From Streptomyces macrolidinus (GTDB taxonomy: Bacteria > Actinomycetota > Actinomycetes > Streptomycetales > Streptomycetaceae): DNA of 64,000 bases. Location of the stretch: NCBI RefSeq assembly GCF_023887685.1, contig NZ_JAMWMR010000009.1:1-64000 (forward strand), written 5' to 3'. The position numbers were made by a program, and so were the translations under genes. Shown here in pieces: positions 1-8,621 of this stretch; positions within the stretch are counted from its first letter, which is position 1; the number at the start of each line of letters is the position of its first letter. The notes beneath the pieces are model-generated. The model was not told the origin of the DNA and searched no databases. It saw only the letters and a program-made list of their open reading frames with translations.

Positions 1-175
1 TCCGATCCGATTTCCTCGGTGCTTTCCAGGTTCCCGCTCTCGCGTTTCCCTTTCCGGCGATTCTGACTCTATCAGATCCTTTCGGCCCTGATTCCCCGTC
101 AGCGGGGCTTGCCTTCCCGGCCGCTGGGCCGTTCCGACGAGTGAGACTTTAGCGGATTCCCAGCTCCCGACGCTA
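1..175 (-). promoter_or_regulatory. Likely rRNA operon promoter/leader, reading leftward
   Basis: Read on the minus strand, this stretch resembles from memory the promoter/leader DNA upstream of 16S rRNA in Streptomyces. It contains a TCTGATAGAGT element, a block of GGAAAGGGAAACGCGAGAGC type, and ends in GAGGAAATCGGATCGGA. Two -10-like hexamers are visible on that strand: TAAAGT (146-151) and TAGAGT (66-71). Convincing -35 boxes are not obvious, which is usual for several streptomycete rrn promoters. The 16S gene itself would lie left of base 1. The identification rests on recalled sequence, not an alignment. Confidence 0.7.
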
Positions 176-372
176 ATCGGGGGCCGCGTCCTTTCGAACG
201 TGGATTCCTCATTCCGTACACACACATGCCAATGAAACGACGCCAGGCAAACAGACTGATCGTCGAACAGTGGTGAGTACATACGGGATGGCTGTCCGGG
301 GACCGACCGGAGTCGGTGCTCACGTCGGACAACCCGGAGAACCTTACGGATGCGGCAGAGGGATGTCAACCC

Positions 373-403
373 TTGCCCGGACGGCATCCGTGAGGCGTAC
401 TCT
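373..403 (+). promoter_or_regulatory. Promoter of trpL-trpS
   Basis: A -35-like TTGCCC (373-378) and a -10 TACTCT (398-403) are separated by 19 bp. Transcription would start near base 410, which is the A of the leader-peptide ATG, so the leader peptide would be translated from a leaderless mRNA. No Shine-Dalgarno sequence precedes that ATG. The spacer is slightly long, so the -35 assignment is tentative. Confidence 0.5.
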
Positions 404-409
404 GGGCCC

Positions 410-451
410 ATGACTACGCGTACGTGCACCCAACTCTGGTGGGCCGCCTGA
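410..451 (+). CDS. trpL: trp leader peptide (13 aa, tandem Trp codons)
   Basis: This small reading frame encodes MTTRTCTQLWWAA and contains two adjacent TGG codons (437-442) shortly before the TGA. Tandem Trp codons just upstream of mutually exclusive hairpins are the signature of a ribosome-mediated transcription attenuator. The peptide should have no function beyond being translated: a ribosome stalled at the Trp codons when charged tRNA-Trp is scarce would let trpS be transcribed. The ATG coincides with the predicted transcription start, and no ribosome-binding site is present. Ribosome-mediated attenuation is established for the auxiliary trpS1 gene of S. coelicolor. Confidence 0.85.
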   Translation: MTTRTCTQLWWAA

Positions 452-504
452 AGGGCGGCCGACCTCACGTATGCATTGCAACGGCCGCCACCTCGGCGGC
501 CGTT
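442..504 (+). promoter_or_regulatory. Tryptophan attenuator: 1:2, 2:3 and 3:4 hairpins
   Basis: Segment 1 (442-448, GGCCGCC) pairs perfectly with segment 2 (454-460, GGCGGCC). Segment 2 can instead pair with segment 3 (483-489, GGCCGCC). Segment 3 can also form the terminator with segment 4 (495-501), extended to 480-489/495-504 and followed by TTCTCGTATCT. Segment 1 overlaps the last base of the second Trp codon, so a stalled ribosome masks it, frees segment 2 to form the 2:3 antiterminator, and allows readthrough into trpS. With ample Trp-tRNA the 3:4 terminator forms. All four arms are read directly from the sequence. Confidence 0.88.
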
Positions 505-565
505 CTCGTATCTCCCTCCAGAGGGTCGGCCGGCCAGGGACGGCGGCCTCGACCAGGAGGTAGAG

Positions 566-1564
566 ATGAAGCGGGTCTTCAGCGGGATCAAGCCGACCGG
601 GCATCTGACGCTGGGCAACTACCTGGGGGCCGTCCAGCAGTGGGTCGAGGTGGACCAGCACCAGGCCGACGCGCTGTTCTGCGTCGTGGACCTGCACGCG
701 TTGACGGTGGACCACGATCCGGCACGGGTGCGCAGGCTCAGCCGCCAGGCGGCCACCCTGCTGCTGGCGGCGGGGCTCGACCCCAAGCTGTGCACCGTGT
801 TCGTACAGAGCCATGTGGACGAGCACGCGCGGCTGTCGTACCTGATGGAGTGCGTGGCCACCGACGGCGAGATGCGCCGCATGATCCAGTACAAGGAGAA
901 GGCAGCGCGGGAACGCGAGCGCGGTGGCAGCGTACGGCTGTCCCTGCTGACCTATCCGGCGCTGATGGCGGCGGACATCCTGGCGTACGGAACCGATGAG
1001 GTGCCGGTCGGTGAGGACCAGACGCAGCACGTGGAGCTGGCCCGGGATCTGGCGGTGCGGTTCAACCAGCGCTACGGGCACACGTTCACGGTGCCGAAGG
1101 CGACGCCTCCCAAGGTCGCGGCGCGCGTCATGAACCTCCAGGACCCGACCTCGAAGATGGGGAAGTCCGACGACTCCGGGCCGGGCATCGTCTACCTGCT
1201 CGACGAGCCCGAGGTGATGCGGAAGAAGGTCCTGCGGGCGGTCACCGACAGCCACACGGACGTCGTGTACGACCGGGAGGCCCGGCCGGGTGTCGCCAAT
1301 CTGCTGGACATCCTCGCCGCGTGCGGGGGCGGGGACCCCGAGGCGCTCAGTGGCACGTACACGTCGTACGGCGCCTTGAAGAAGGACGCGGCCGAGGCCG
1401 TGGTCGAGTTGCTGCGGCCCTTGCAGGAGCGGCACAAGGCGCTGTGCGCGGACCCCGGGTACGTCGACGAGGTGCTGCGGGCCGCTGCGGAGCAGGCCCG
1501 GGGCATGGCCCGGCCGTACGTGGACGCCGCGTACCGGGCGATCGGGTTGCTGCCCGCCGTCTGA
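566..1564 (+). CDS. trpS: Tryptophanyl-tRNA synthetase (auxiliary TrpS1 type)
   Basis: This class I aminoacyl-tRNA synthetase charges tRNA-Trp in the cytoplasm. At 332 aa it has the usual bacterial TrpRS length. The HIGH-type signature appears near the N terminus as PTGHLTLGNY and the KMSKS-type loop as SKMGKSD. The ATG at 566 follows a perfect AGGAGG (555-560), so the longer upstream frame from 476, which crosses the attenuator, is rejected. A leader peptide with Trp-Trp and an attenuator precede it. That arrangement is known for S. coelicolor trpS1, the auxiliary enzyme associated with indolmycin resistance, whereas the housekeeping trpS lies elsewhere. The resistance phenotype is inferred from that relationship and cannot be read from the protein. 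Confidence 0.95.
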   Translation: MKRVFSGIKPTGHLTLGNYLGAVQQWVEVDQHQADALFCVVDLHALTVDHDPARVRRLSRQAATLLLAAGLDPKLCTVFVQSHVDEHARLSYLMECVATDGEMRRMIQYKEKAARERERGGSVRLSLLTYPALMAADILAYGTDEVPVGEDQTQHVELARDLAVRFNQRYGHTFTVPKATPPKVAARVMNLQDPTSKMGKSDDSGPGIVYLLDEPEVMRKKVLRAVTDSHTDVVYDREARPGVANLLDILAACGGGDPEALSGTYTSYGALKKDAAEAVVELLRPLQERHKALCADPGYVDEVLRAAAEQARGMARPYVDAAYRAIGLLPAV

Positions 1565-1572
1565 AGCCCTGG

Positions 1573-1602
1573 CGCCCACCGCCGGTCCCCCGGCGGTGGG
1601 CG
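1573..1602. terminator. Bidirectional terminator between trpS and proC
   Basis: A perfect 13-bp inverted repeat (1573-1585/1590-1602) with a TCCC loop lies between the convergent stop codons of trpS and proC. There is no long T-run on either side, as is common for streptomycete terminators. Confidence 0.75.
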
Positions 1603-1609
1603 TGACCGG

Positions 1610-2422
1610 TCAGCCGTTGTTGCCGGAGGCCAGCTCACGGCTGCGGTCGCGGGCGGCCTCCAGCGCGGCGATGAGCGCGGCGCGCACCCCGTGGTTCTCC
1701 AGTTCGCGGATCGCGTTGATCGTGGTGCCCGCGGGCGAGGTGACGTTCTCGCGGAGCTTCACCGGGTGCTCGCCGCTGTCGCGGAGCATCACGGCGGCGC
1801 CGATCGCGGACTGGACGATCAGTTCATGGGCCTTGTCGCGGGGCAGGCCGAGCAGGATGCCCGCGTCGGTCATGGCCTCGACCAGGTAGAAGAAGTACGC
1901 CGGGCCCGAGCCGGACAGCGCCGTGCAGGCGTCCTGCTGGTACTCGGGCACGCGCAGGGTCTTGCCGACGGCGCCGAAGATCTCCTCGGTGTGGGCGAGA
2001 TGGGCCTCGGTGGCGTGGCTGCCGGCGGAGATGACGGACATGGCCTCGTCGACGAGAGCGGGGGTGTTCGTCATGACGCGGACGACCGGGGTGCCGGCGG
2101 TGAGGCGTTCCTCGAAAAAGGAGAGGGGGACGCCCGCGGCACCCGTGACGACCAGGCGGTCGGCGGGGACGTGCGGGGCGAGTTCGTCGAGGAGCGCGCC
2201 CATGTCTTGGGGCTTGACCGTCAGGATCAGGGTGTCGGCGGTCTTCGCGGCCTCGGTGTTGCTCACCGGGGTGACGCCGTAACGGCTGCGGAGTTCCTCG
2301 GCGCGTTCGGGGCGGCGGGCGGTGACCAGGAGGTCGCCGGGGGCCCAGCCCGCCCGGATCATTCCGCTGAGCAGGGCTTCGCCGATCTTGCCGGTGCCGA
2401 GGACTGCGACTTTCTGCGTCAT
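1610..2422 (-). CDS. proC: Pyrroline-5-carboxylate reductase
   Basis: It catalyses the last step of proline biosynthesis, NAD(P)H-dependent reduction of pyrroline-5-carboxylate. The 270-aa protein starts MTQKVAVLGTGKIGEAL, a Rossmann GxGxxG dinucleotide-binding motif, and contains the family signature around SGSGPAY in the C-terminal dimerisation domain. The ATG at 2422 is preceded by GGAGGG (2433-2438) with sensible spacing. An upstream GTG at 2440 adds six residues but overlaps that ribosome-binding site. It converges on trpS across a shared hairpin. No operon partner is evident, since the upstream methyltransferase gene is 108 bp away. Confidence 0.95.
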   Translation of the reverse strand: MTQKVAVLGTGKIGEALLSGMIRAGWAPGDLLVTARRPERAEELRSRYGVTPVSNTEAAKTADTLILTVKPQDMGALLDELAPHVPADRLVVTGAAGVPLSFFEERLTAGTPVVRVMTNTPALVDEAMSVISAGSHATEAHLAHTEEIFGAVGKTLRVPEYQQDACTALSGSGPAYFFYLVEAMTDAGILLGLPRDKAHELIVQSAIGAAVMLRDSGEHPVKLRENVTSPAGTTINAIRELENHGVRAALIAALEAARDRSRELASGNNG

Positions 2423-2530
2423 GGTGCGGGTGCCCTCCACGGGTTGCTTCGTCCGCGTTCATCCTCGCACCGGGGACGGTGGGGCCGCGCCGTTGTCCGG
2501 GGAACGGGACGCTGCGGGCGCCCCCTCGCG

Positions 2531-3310
2531 TCAAGGGCGTGTCGCCACGATCAGCAACACGTCGTACACCTCCTCGACCCTGCCGTCCGGGAAGGCTGCG
2601 AGGAGGTGGTCCCGCTCCTCGGCCAGGAAGGCGTTCGCCTTCTCCTCCCCGAGAACGAGGAAGGCGGAGTGGCTGCCGAGGTTGGCCAGGTGGGTGTCGA
2701 CCGGGACCGTGCGGCTCCAGCGGATCACGCGGTGGGCGTGGGCCGGGGTCTCGGCCGCCCCGGCGAAGGCGAGTTCCGTACGGACGTCCTCGGCGCGCAC
2801 ACTCTCGGCGCCCTTCCCGGTGCCGACGTACCGCCTGACACGGTCCTCCTGCTCGGCCAGCCACGGGACGTCCAGGGCGGCCCTGTTCCACCACAGCGCG
2901 AGCGCGCCCCCGGGGCGCAGCACCCGCAGGGCCTCCGGGACCGAGCGGGCGGGGTCGGTCCAGTGCCAGGACTGGGCGTAGGTGAGGACGTCCATGGAGG
3001 CGGTTGCGAGGGGCAGGGCGTTGCCGTCGCCGCGCAGCAGGGGTACGTCGGGCAGGGCGCGGCGGAACTGGGCCGCCATGCCGTCACCGGGCTCCACGGC
3101 GACGACCTCGGCGCCCCGGGCCGTGAGGAGTGCGGTGGCGATGCCGGTACCGGCGCCGATGTCCGCGACGCGGGCGCCGGTGAGGGGGCGGGCGGCGAGG
3201 TCTTCCAGGGCGTCGAAGAGGGCGGGCGGGTAGGAGGGGCGGTTCGCGGCGTACTGGGCCGCGGCGATGTTGAAGGAGTGGGCGCGGGTGGAGCGGGACA
3301 TGGCCGTCAT
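2531..3310 (-). CDS. Class I SAM-dependent methyltransferase
   Basis: A 259-aa protein with the SAM-binding motif I VADIGAGTGIAT at about residues 45-57 and a motif-II-type acidic residue (VVAVEPGDG) shortly after. This is the layout of small-molecule methyltransferases of the Methyltransf_11/25 type. The substrate is unknown. The start may be ATG 3310 (MTAMSRS) or ATG 3301; neither has a convincing Shine-Dalgarno sequence, so the N terminus is uncertain by three residues. The long open frame upstream to 3613 runs into the neighbouring gene and is not coding. It reads in the same direction as proC, with a gap. Confidence 0.85.
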   Translation of the reverse strand: MTAMSRSTRAHSFNIAAAQYAANRPSYPPALFDALEDLAARPLTGARVADIGAGTGIATALLTARGAEVVAVEPGDGMAAQFRRALPDVPLLRGDGNALPLATASMDVLTYAQSWHWTDPARSVPEALRVLRPGGALALWWNRAALDVPWLAEQEDRVRRYVGTGKGAESVRAEDVRTELAFAGAAETPAHAHRVIRWSRTVPVDTHLANLGSHSAFLVLGEEKANAFLAEERDHLLAAFPDGRVEEVYDVLLIVATRP

Positions 3311-3360
3311 ACGTCCATGCTGGCGGGCCGCGGTCGCCTGTGCGGGAACTTCGGCCGGGT

Positions 3361-3855
3361 TCAGGAACGGCGGCGCTTGCGGGAGGGGTTGCCGGTGCGG
3401 CGGGAGGACCGCTTCTCGTACGCGGCGCGGGCCGTCTCGTACTCCTCGCGGTGGAGCTTCTCCCCAGGGGCCTCGCCGAGCGAGCGCACGAAGTACGCGA
3501 GGAGGGAGCCGATGAACCCGATCGCCAGCAGGCCACGGAGGGAGGCCTGGCGCTCCGGGTCGGGGCGTTTGCCGAAGGCTCCCCAGGTGTGGCCGAACGC
3601 CAGCGCGCTGCACACCGCGAACATGACCACGATCAGCAGGGACACCAGCGTGCCCGCGGCGGCGATCTGGAGACCCTCGTAGGCGAGCCGCAGGACGAGG
3701 CAGGCGGCTGCGGCGGCGAGCAGGGAACCGGCCGCGACGGCGGCACGACGGGCCCCGTAGCCGCCGTCGTGGTCCACCCAGGTGGTACCGAAGAAGCGGA
3801 TCGGTTCGGGGCGGGGGCCCCTGGGGGTGGCCGGAGTGCCGTTCTCTTCGCTCAC
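3361..3855 (-). CDS. Small integral membrane protein, unknown function
   Basis: A 164-aa protein with three hydrophobic segments: one around residues 38-58 (AAVAAGSLLAAAAACLVLRL), one around 66-88, and one around 108-125 (LLAIGFIGSLLAYFV). It has a charged N terminus and a very basic C-terminal tail ending in KRRRS. I recognise no domain. The GTG at 3855 lies six bases downstream of GATAAT (minus strand, 3862-3867), so translation is probably leaderless. It could be a two- or three-helix inner-membrane protein with a cytoplasmic tail. Neighbours give no functional clue. Confidence 0.75.
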   Translation of the reverse strand: MSEENGTPATPRGPRPEPIRFFGTTWVDHDGGYGARRAAVAAGSLLAAAAACLVLRLAYEGLQIAAAGTLVSLLIVVMFAVCSALAFGHTWGAFGKRPDPERQASLRGLLAIGFIGSLLAYFVRSLGEAPGEKLHREEYETARAAYEKRSSRRTGNPSRKRRRS

Positions 3856-3977
3856 GCGTCGATTATCGCTCCGCCCACGATCGGCCCTCGCCTCCGCCTT
3901 GTGGGCGCGTACGCGCCGTTCCTCGGCCTCGGGTCGATACGGGCCGCGCCTGTTCGTGGTGCGGCCCGTCCGCAGGG

Positions 3978-4268
3978 TCACGCGCAGCGTGCGGCGATGT
4001 AGCCGTCGCTGCCCGTGTGCACGTACGCGTCCGAGACGTATTCCGAGCTTCCGATGCAGTCCCAGATGTTCGTCGTGCCGTAGGTGCCCGTCACCGTCGT
4101 GCCCGCCTTCTGGCAGAAGATCGGCACGCTCGCGCCTTCCGGCAGGACCCGGACGATGTCGTGGGTGGTGCCGGGGCCGCTGCGGACGTTGACCCGGACA
4201 CCCGGTGCGACCGGGTAGGTGCGGGTCGCCTGCGCCGTGCTCTCGGACGCGATGTCCTCTGTCGCCAT
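3978..4268 (-). CDS. SH3-like domain protein, 96 aa
   Basis: A small protein whose body matches a bacterial SH3 (SH3b) fold: GVRVNVRSGPGTTHDIV, then short beta-strand segments, then a terminal YVHTGSDGYIAARC. Cysteines occur near VPIFCQK, IWDCIG and the C-terminal RCA, so disulfides are possible. There is no recognisable signal peptide from the chosen start. The ATG at 4268 is preceded by GGGGGAGG, so the 12-residue upstream extension from 4304 is not used. SH3b modules usually bind peptidoglycan or metal/peptide ligands. The location and ligand here are unknown. It is divergent from the kinase gene. Confidence 0.8.
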   Translation of the reverse strand: MATEDIASESTAQATRTYPVAPGVRVNVRSGPGTTHDIVRVLPEGASVPIFCQKAGTTVTGTYGTTNIWDCIGSSEYVSDAYVHTGSDGYIAARCA

Positions 4269-4411
4269 GTCGGCCTCCCCCGTTGATGGTTCCGATTGGT
4301 TCACGCCAGATCGCGTGGAGCGCAGAGGCTAGCAAGCCGCCGTTGTCTCGCGTGAAGCATCAACTAGGCTCGGCGCGTCGCACACGCGGACGAACTCACG
4401 GGGGGTGAGTG

Positions 4412-6553
4412 ATGCTGCCACCGCGCAGCGCCGGTACTGACCCGGAAGCGGAACTTCCGCTGCAGGTGGGGCAGTACCTGCTGGAGACGCGGCTCGGCTC
4501 CGGTGGCATGGGGGTCGTACATCTCGCGCGGTCCGCCTCAGGGCTGCGGCTCGCGGTCAAGGTGGTGCACGCCGAGTTCGCTCAAGACCCCGAGTTCCGG
4601 GGGCGGTTCAGGCAGGAGGTCGCGGCCGCACGACGGGTCAGCGGCGCCTTCACCGCACCGGTCGTGGACGCCGATCCCGAGGCCGACAACCCCTGGATGG
4701 CGACGCTCTTCATCCCCGGCCCCACCCTCTCCGAGCATGTGAAGCGGAACGGCGGGCTGCCCCCGGCGCGACTGCGCCATCTCATGGCGGGACTGGCCGA
4801 GGCCCTGCGGGACATCCACCGGGCCGGGGTCGTGCACCGCGACCTCAAGCCCAGCAACGTGCTGCTGGCCGAGGACGGTCCGAAAGTCATCGACTTCGGG
4901 ATCTCCCGCCCGTCCGACAGCGAACTGCGCACCGAGACGGGCAAATTGATCGGCACTCCGCCGTTCATGGCTCCGGAGCAGTTCCGCAGCCCCCGGGAGG
5001 TCGGGCCGGCCGCGGACGTCTTCGCGCTCGGGTCCCTCATCGTCCACGCCGCGACCGGCAGCGGCCCCTTCGCCTCCGACAGCCCGTACCTGGTCGCGTA
5101 CCAAGTCGTCCATGAAGAACCGGACTTGACGGGTGTACCGCAGGACCTGGCCCCGCTCGTGGCGCGTTGCCTGGCCAAGGAGCCGGAAGACCGGCCCACC
5201 GCGGACGAGTTGATGAACGCCCTGCGGTCGTTGTCCGCCTCGTACGACACACAGGCGTTCATCCCGCAGCAGCGCGACCGGAGCGGTTTCCGGCCAGAGC
5301 GCCGCGACGACACGACCCACCTCAAGATCAAGCCACCCGAGCCCGACCCCAAGGCGCCCGATTCCCGGCGGACTTCGCGGCGGAAGAGCGTCGTACGGCG
5401 GCTGTGGCTGCCGGGCGTCGCGGCCCTCGCCGCCCTCGCGGGTGCCCTCGTCTACGCCGGCTCCGACGAACCCGCGGCCGGCACACCCACCGCGGCGACC
5501 TCCACGAGCGCCTTCCACGGCTGGGGCATCGAGCTGAGCGCGGCGGGCGTCACGGCCGACGGCATGGCGCGGTGCGTCCACACCCCACGGACGCTCTACT
5601 GCACCCGCCCCGGCGTCCTGGCCGCCGCCGTCGACGCGGCCGGCGGAAGAGTCCGGTGGGTGCGTGGCGGGGCGGCGCAGCAGGACAGCCCGCGCCCACC
5701 CGTGCTCTCGGGCGGGCTGCTGCACGTCATAGGCCGGCACGGCACACGTCTGACGGCGCTCGATCCGGCGACCGGTACGCCCCGCTGGACCCATGACATC
5801 TCGCCGTACGACGGCCGTGTCGCTCATGCCGCGGGGGCCGTCCTGCTCACCGGCGCCGATGGGACGGTGACCGCGCTCGACGCCGCCACGGGCGAGGAGA
5901 AGTGGCACCGCGCGATCCCGGGGCAGCCGCGGCCGGTCTTCCAGTCGTACGGGGACGGGGTGGCGTACGCCGTGAGCGCGGCCGGGCCGGACACCCGGGT
6001 GACCGCCGTGGACCCGGAGACCGGCACCACGCGCTGGCAGCGACGGCTGGACGGCCCGCAGCGCCTGGTGGGCGCGCACGACGGATCGGTCTGGCTCACC
6101 TCGTACGACGCGCAGTCGTACACGAACGCCGTCGTGCGCTACGACGTCGCCGACCGGAAGGTCCGCCGTACCCCGCTGCGCGTCCCGTTGCAGAGTCCCC
6201 AGACGGTCGTGCACGGGGACACGGTCTATCTGCTCGGATACGGCGGTGCGCTCGTCGCCCTGGACACGCGGACCTCGGCGCAGCGGTGGCGACTCGAGAC
6301 CGCCGTCACCTTCGCGTCGGCGCCTGTGGTGACCGGCGGGCGGCTCTACTTCAGCGCGGCGGACGGGCGGCTGTTCGCGGTCGACTCCGCGCGGGGCGGG
6401 CTGCTGGGTCAGACGAGGGCGCGGCCCGGCGGCAAGGGGGACTCCGTGGCGAGCACGCTGCCGGCCCCGATCGCGGCCGACGGGAAGGTGTTCGCCGCCG
6501 CGCCCGACGGTTCGCTGTTCGCCGTGAACGCGCGTCGGCCTGCGGACTGGTGA
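4412..6553 (+). CDS. Membrane Ser/Thr protein kinase with PQQ-type beta-propeller
   Basis: A 713-aa Hanks-type kinase. Visible landmarks are the glycine loop LGSGGMGVV (about 29-37), catalytic Lys in LAVKVV (about 50), HRDLKPSN with Asp144, DFG-equivalent DFGIS (about 161) and the APEQF segment. A Pro/charged linker leads to one transmembrane helix (about 335-352). The C-terminal half has repeated PQQ-like blades of the LDPATGTPRW, VDPETGTTRW and LDTRTSAQRW type and should be extracytoplasmic. The overall plan resembles AfsK-like streptomycete kinases, which regulate secondary metabolism and growth. The ATG at 4412 is preferred over the GTG at 4409 because of the GGGGGTG at 4401. The ligand sensed by the propeller is unknown. 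Confidence 0.92.
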   Translation: MLPPRSAGTDPEAELPLQVGQYLLETRLGSGGMGVVHLARSASGLRLAVKVVHAEFAQDPEFRGRFRQEVAAARRVSGAFTAPVVDADPEADNPWMATLFIPGPTLSEHVKRNGGLPPARLRHLMAGLAEALRDIHRAGVVHRDLKPSNVLLAEDGPKVIDFGISRPSDSELRTETGKLIGTPPFMAPEQFRSPREVGPAADVFALGSLIVHAATGSGPFASDSPYLVAYQVVHEEPDLTGVPQDLAPLVARCLAKEPEDRPTADELMNALRSLSASYDTQAFIPQQRDRSGFRPERRDDTTHLKIKPPEPDPKAPDSRRTSRRKSVVRRLWLPGVAALAALAGALVYAGSDEPAAGTPTAATSTSAFHGWGIELSAAGVTADGMARCVHTPRTLYCTRPGVLAAAVDAAGGRVRWVRGGAAQQDSPRPPVLSGGLLHVIGRHGTRLTALDPATGTPRWTHDISPYDGRVAHAAGAVLLTGADGTVTALDAATGEEKWHRAIPGQPRPVFQSYGDGVAYAVSAAGPDTRVTAVDPETGTTRWQRRLDGPQRLVGAHDGSVWLTSYDAQSYTNAVVRYDVADRKVRRTPLRVPLQSPQTVVHGDTVYLLGYGGALVALDTRTSAQRWRLETAVTFASAPVVTGGRLYFSAADGRLFAVDSARGGLLGQTRARPGGKGDSVASTLPAPIAADGKVFAAAPDGSLFAVNARRPADW

Positions 6554-6558
6554 CATGC

Positions 6559-6586
6559 CGAAGGGGCCACCGAAGCGGCCCCTTCG
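6559..6586. terminator. Terminator between kinase gene and ilvD
   Basis: A perfect 10-bp stem CGAAGGGGCC/GGCCCCTTCG (6559-6568/6577-6586) lies between two convergent stop codons and can serve both genes. Confidence 0.75.
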
Positions 6587-6597
6587 CACAGTACGGC

Positions 6598-8451
6598 TCA
6601 GCCGAGCTTCGCCACGTCCCGCACCGCGCCCTTGTCCGCGCTGGTCGCCATCGCCGCGTAGGCGCGCAGCGCGGCGGAGACCTTGCGGTCGCGGTCCGCG
6701 GGGGCGTAGACGCCGTTCAGGGCGGCCCGGCGGGTGGCCAACTCCTCGTCGGGCACGAGGAGTTCGATGGAGCGGCCCGGGATGTCGATGCGGATGCGGT
6801 CGCCGTCCTCGACGAGCGCGATCGTGCCGCCGGACGCCGCCTCCGGGGAGGCGTGGCCGATGGACAGGCCCGAGGTGCCGCCGGAGAAGCGGCCGTCCGT
6901 GATCAGCGCGCAGGCCTTGCCGAGGCCGCGGCCCTTCAGATACGAGGTCGGGTAGAGCATCTCCTGCATGCCCGGACCGCCCTTGGGGCCCTCGTAGCGG
7001 ATGACGACGACGTCGCCCTCCTTGATCCGCTGGGTGAGGATCTTCTCGACGGCCTCCTCCTGCGACTCGCAGACGACCGCCGGGCCCTCGAACGTCCAGA
7101 TCGACTCGTCGACACCCGCGGTCTTCACCACGCAGCCGTCGACGGCGAGGTTGCCGTGCAGGACCGCCAGGCCGCCGTCCTTGGAGTAGGCGTGCTCCGC
7201 CGAGCGGATGCAGCCGTTCTCGGCGTCCGTGTCCAGCGCCTCCCAGCGCTCGGACTGGGAGAAGGCCTCGGCCGAGCGCACACAGCCGGGCGCGGCGTGC
7301 CACAGTTCGACCGCCGCCGCGGAGGGGGAGCCGCCGCGGACGTCCCAGGTCTTGAGCCAGTCCGCGAGGGACGGGCTGTGCACCGCGTGCACGTCCTCGT
7401 TCAGCAGGCCCGCGCGGTGCAGTTCACCGAGGAGGGCGGGGATGCCGCCCGCGCGGTGCACGTCCTCCATGTAGTACGTGCGGTTCTTGGCGACGTTCGG
7501 TGCCACCTTCGCGAGGCACGGGACCCGGCGCGAGACCTGGTCGATCTCCGCGAGCCCGAAGGGGACGCCCGCCTCCTGCGCCGCCGCCAGCAGGTGCAGG
7601 ATCGTGTTGGTGGAGCCGCCCATCGCGATGTCGAGGGCCATCGCGTTCTCGAAGGCCGCGGTGGTGGCGATGTTGCGGGGCAGGACCGTCTCGTCGTCCT
7701 GCTCGTAGTAGCGGCGGGTCAGGTCCATGACCGTGCGGGCCGCGTCCTCGTACAGCGCCCGGCGGGCCGTGTGCGTGGCCAGGACCGAGCCGTTGCCGGG
7801 CAGGGAGAGGCCGATCGCCTCGGTCAGGCAGTTCATCGAGTTGGCGGTGAACATGCCGGAACAGGAGCCGCAGGTCGGACAGGCGTTCTCCTCGATACGG
7901 AGGATGTCCTCGTCGGAGATCTTGTCGTTGGCGGCGTCCGCGATCGCGTCGATCAGGTCGAGCGTGCGCACCGTGCCGTCGACCAGCGTGGCGCGCCCGG
8001 CCTCCATGGGACCGCCGGAGACGAAGACGGTCGGGATGTCCAGCCGCAGGGCGGCCATCAGCATGCCCGGGGTGATCTTGTCGCAGTTGGAGATGCAGAC
8101 CAGGGCGTCGGCGCAGTGGGCCTCGACCATGTACTCCACGCTGTCCGCGATCAGGTCGCGGGAGGGCAGGCTGTAGAGCATGCCGCCGTGGCCCATGGCA
8201 ATGCCGTCGTCCACCGCGATGGTGTTGAACTCGCGCGGGATGCCGCCGGCCTCCTTGATCGCCTCGCTGACGATCCGGCCGACCGGCTGGAGGTGGGTGT
8301 GGCCTGGCACGAACTCCGTGAAGGAGTTGGCGACCGCGATGACCGGCTTCCGCCCGATGTCCGCACCGGGTACACCGGAGGCGCGCATCAGGGCGCGGGC
8401 GCCCGCCATGTTGCGGCCGTGGGTGACCGTGCGGGACCTCAGCTCGGGCAT
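6598..8451 (-). CDS. ilvD: Dihydroxy-acid dehydratase
   Basis: It catalyses dehydration of 2,3-dihydroxy acids to 2-keto acids in isoleucine, valine and pantothenate biosynthesis, using an iron-sulfur cluster and Mg2+. The 617-aa protein has the family length. Cluster-ligand segments [10 protein letters not shown] and [18 protein letters not shown] are intact, as is the C-terminal [15 protein letters not shown] signature. The ATG at 8451 follows AAGGAG (8461-8466) at good spacing; the alternative GTG 8457 is too close. It is the only branched-chain gene visible here, so it is not part of an ilv operon. It supplies ketoisovalerate needed upstream of panC, encoded 28 kb away. Confidence 0.96.
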   Translation of the reverse strand: MPELRSRTVTHGRNMAGARALMRASGVPGADIGRKPVIAVANSFTEFVPGHTHLQPVGRIVSEAIKEAGGIPREFNTIAVDDGIAMGHGGMLYSLPSRDLIADSVEYMVEAHCADALVCISNCDKITPGMLMAALRLDIPTVFVSGGPMEAGRATLVDGTVRTLDLIDAIADAANDKISDEDILRIEENACPTCGSCSGMFTANSMNCLTEAIGLSLPGNGSVLATHTARRALYEDAARTVMDLTRRYYEQDDETVLPRNIATTAAFENAMALDIAMGGSTNTILHLLAAAQEAGVPFGLAEIDQVSRRVPCLAKVAPNVAKNRTYYMEDVHRAGGIPALLGELHRAGLLNEDVHAVHSPSLADWLKTWDVRGGSPSAAAVELWHAAPGCVRSAEAFSQSERWEALDTDAENGCIRSAEHAYSKDGGLAVLHGNLAVDGCVVKTAGVDESIWTFEGPAVVCESQEEAVEKILTQRIKEGDVVVIRYEGPKGGPGMQEMLYPTSYLKGRGLGKACALITDGRFSGGTSGLSIGHASPEAASGGTIALVEDGDRIRIDIPGRSIELLVPDEELATRRAALNGVYAPADRDRKVSAALRAYAAMATSADKGAVRDVAKLG

Positions 8452-8563
8452 CGTCACTCGCTCCTTCGGACGGTTCTGAACTCAGGTCGAGCCTACGCCG
8501 CCGCTCCAAGGGCTGGACATGAGTGTCCGGAATGCGGGACGCGTGTCTCGGACGGCAGAAGCA

Positions 8564-8587
8564 CCGGAGGCCGGGCCCGGCCTCCGG
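8564..8587. terminator. Perfect 24-bp GC palindrome, probable terminator
   Basis: CCGGAGGCCGGG and its exact complement form a loopless palindrome about 35 bp past the stop of the leftward TIM-barrel gene. It is best explained as that gene's terminator and lies upstream of ilvD. Confidence 0.55.
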
Positions 8588-8621
8588 CACGGAACGGATG
8601 CGCCGGGGGCGTGCGCCCCGC

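Noticed and set aside
99..332. 77-residue open frame on the minus strand upstream of trpS
   Set aside because: It overlaps the rRNA-type promoter/leader sequence, has no ribosome-binding site and does not show GC3-biased codon use.
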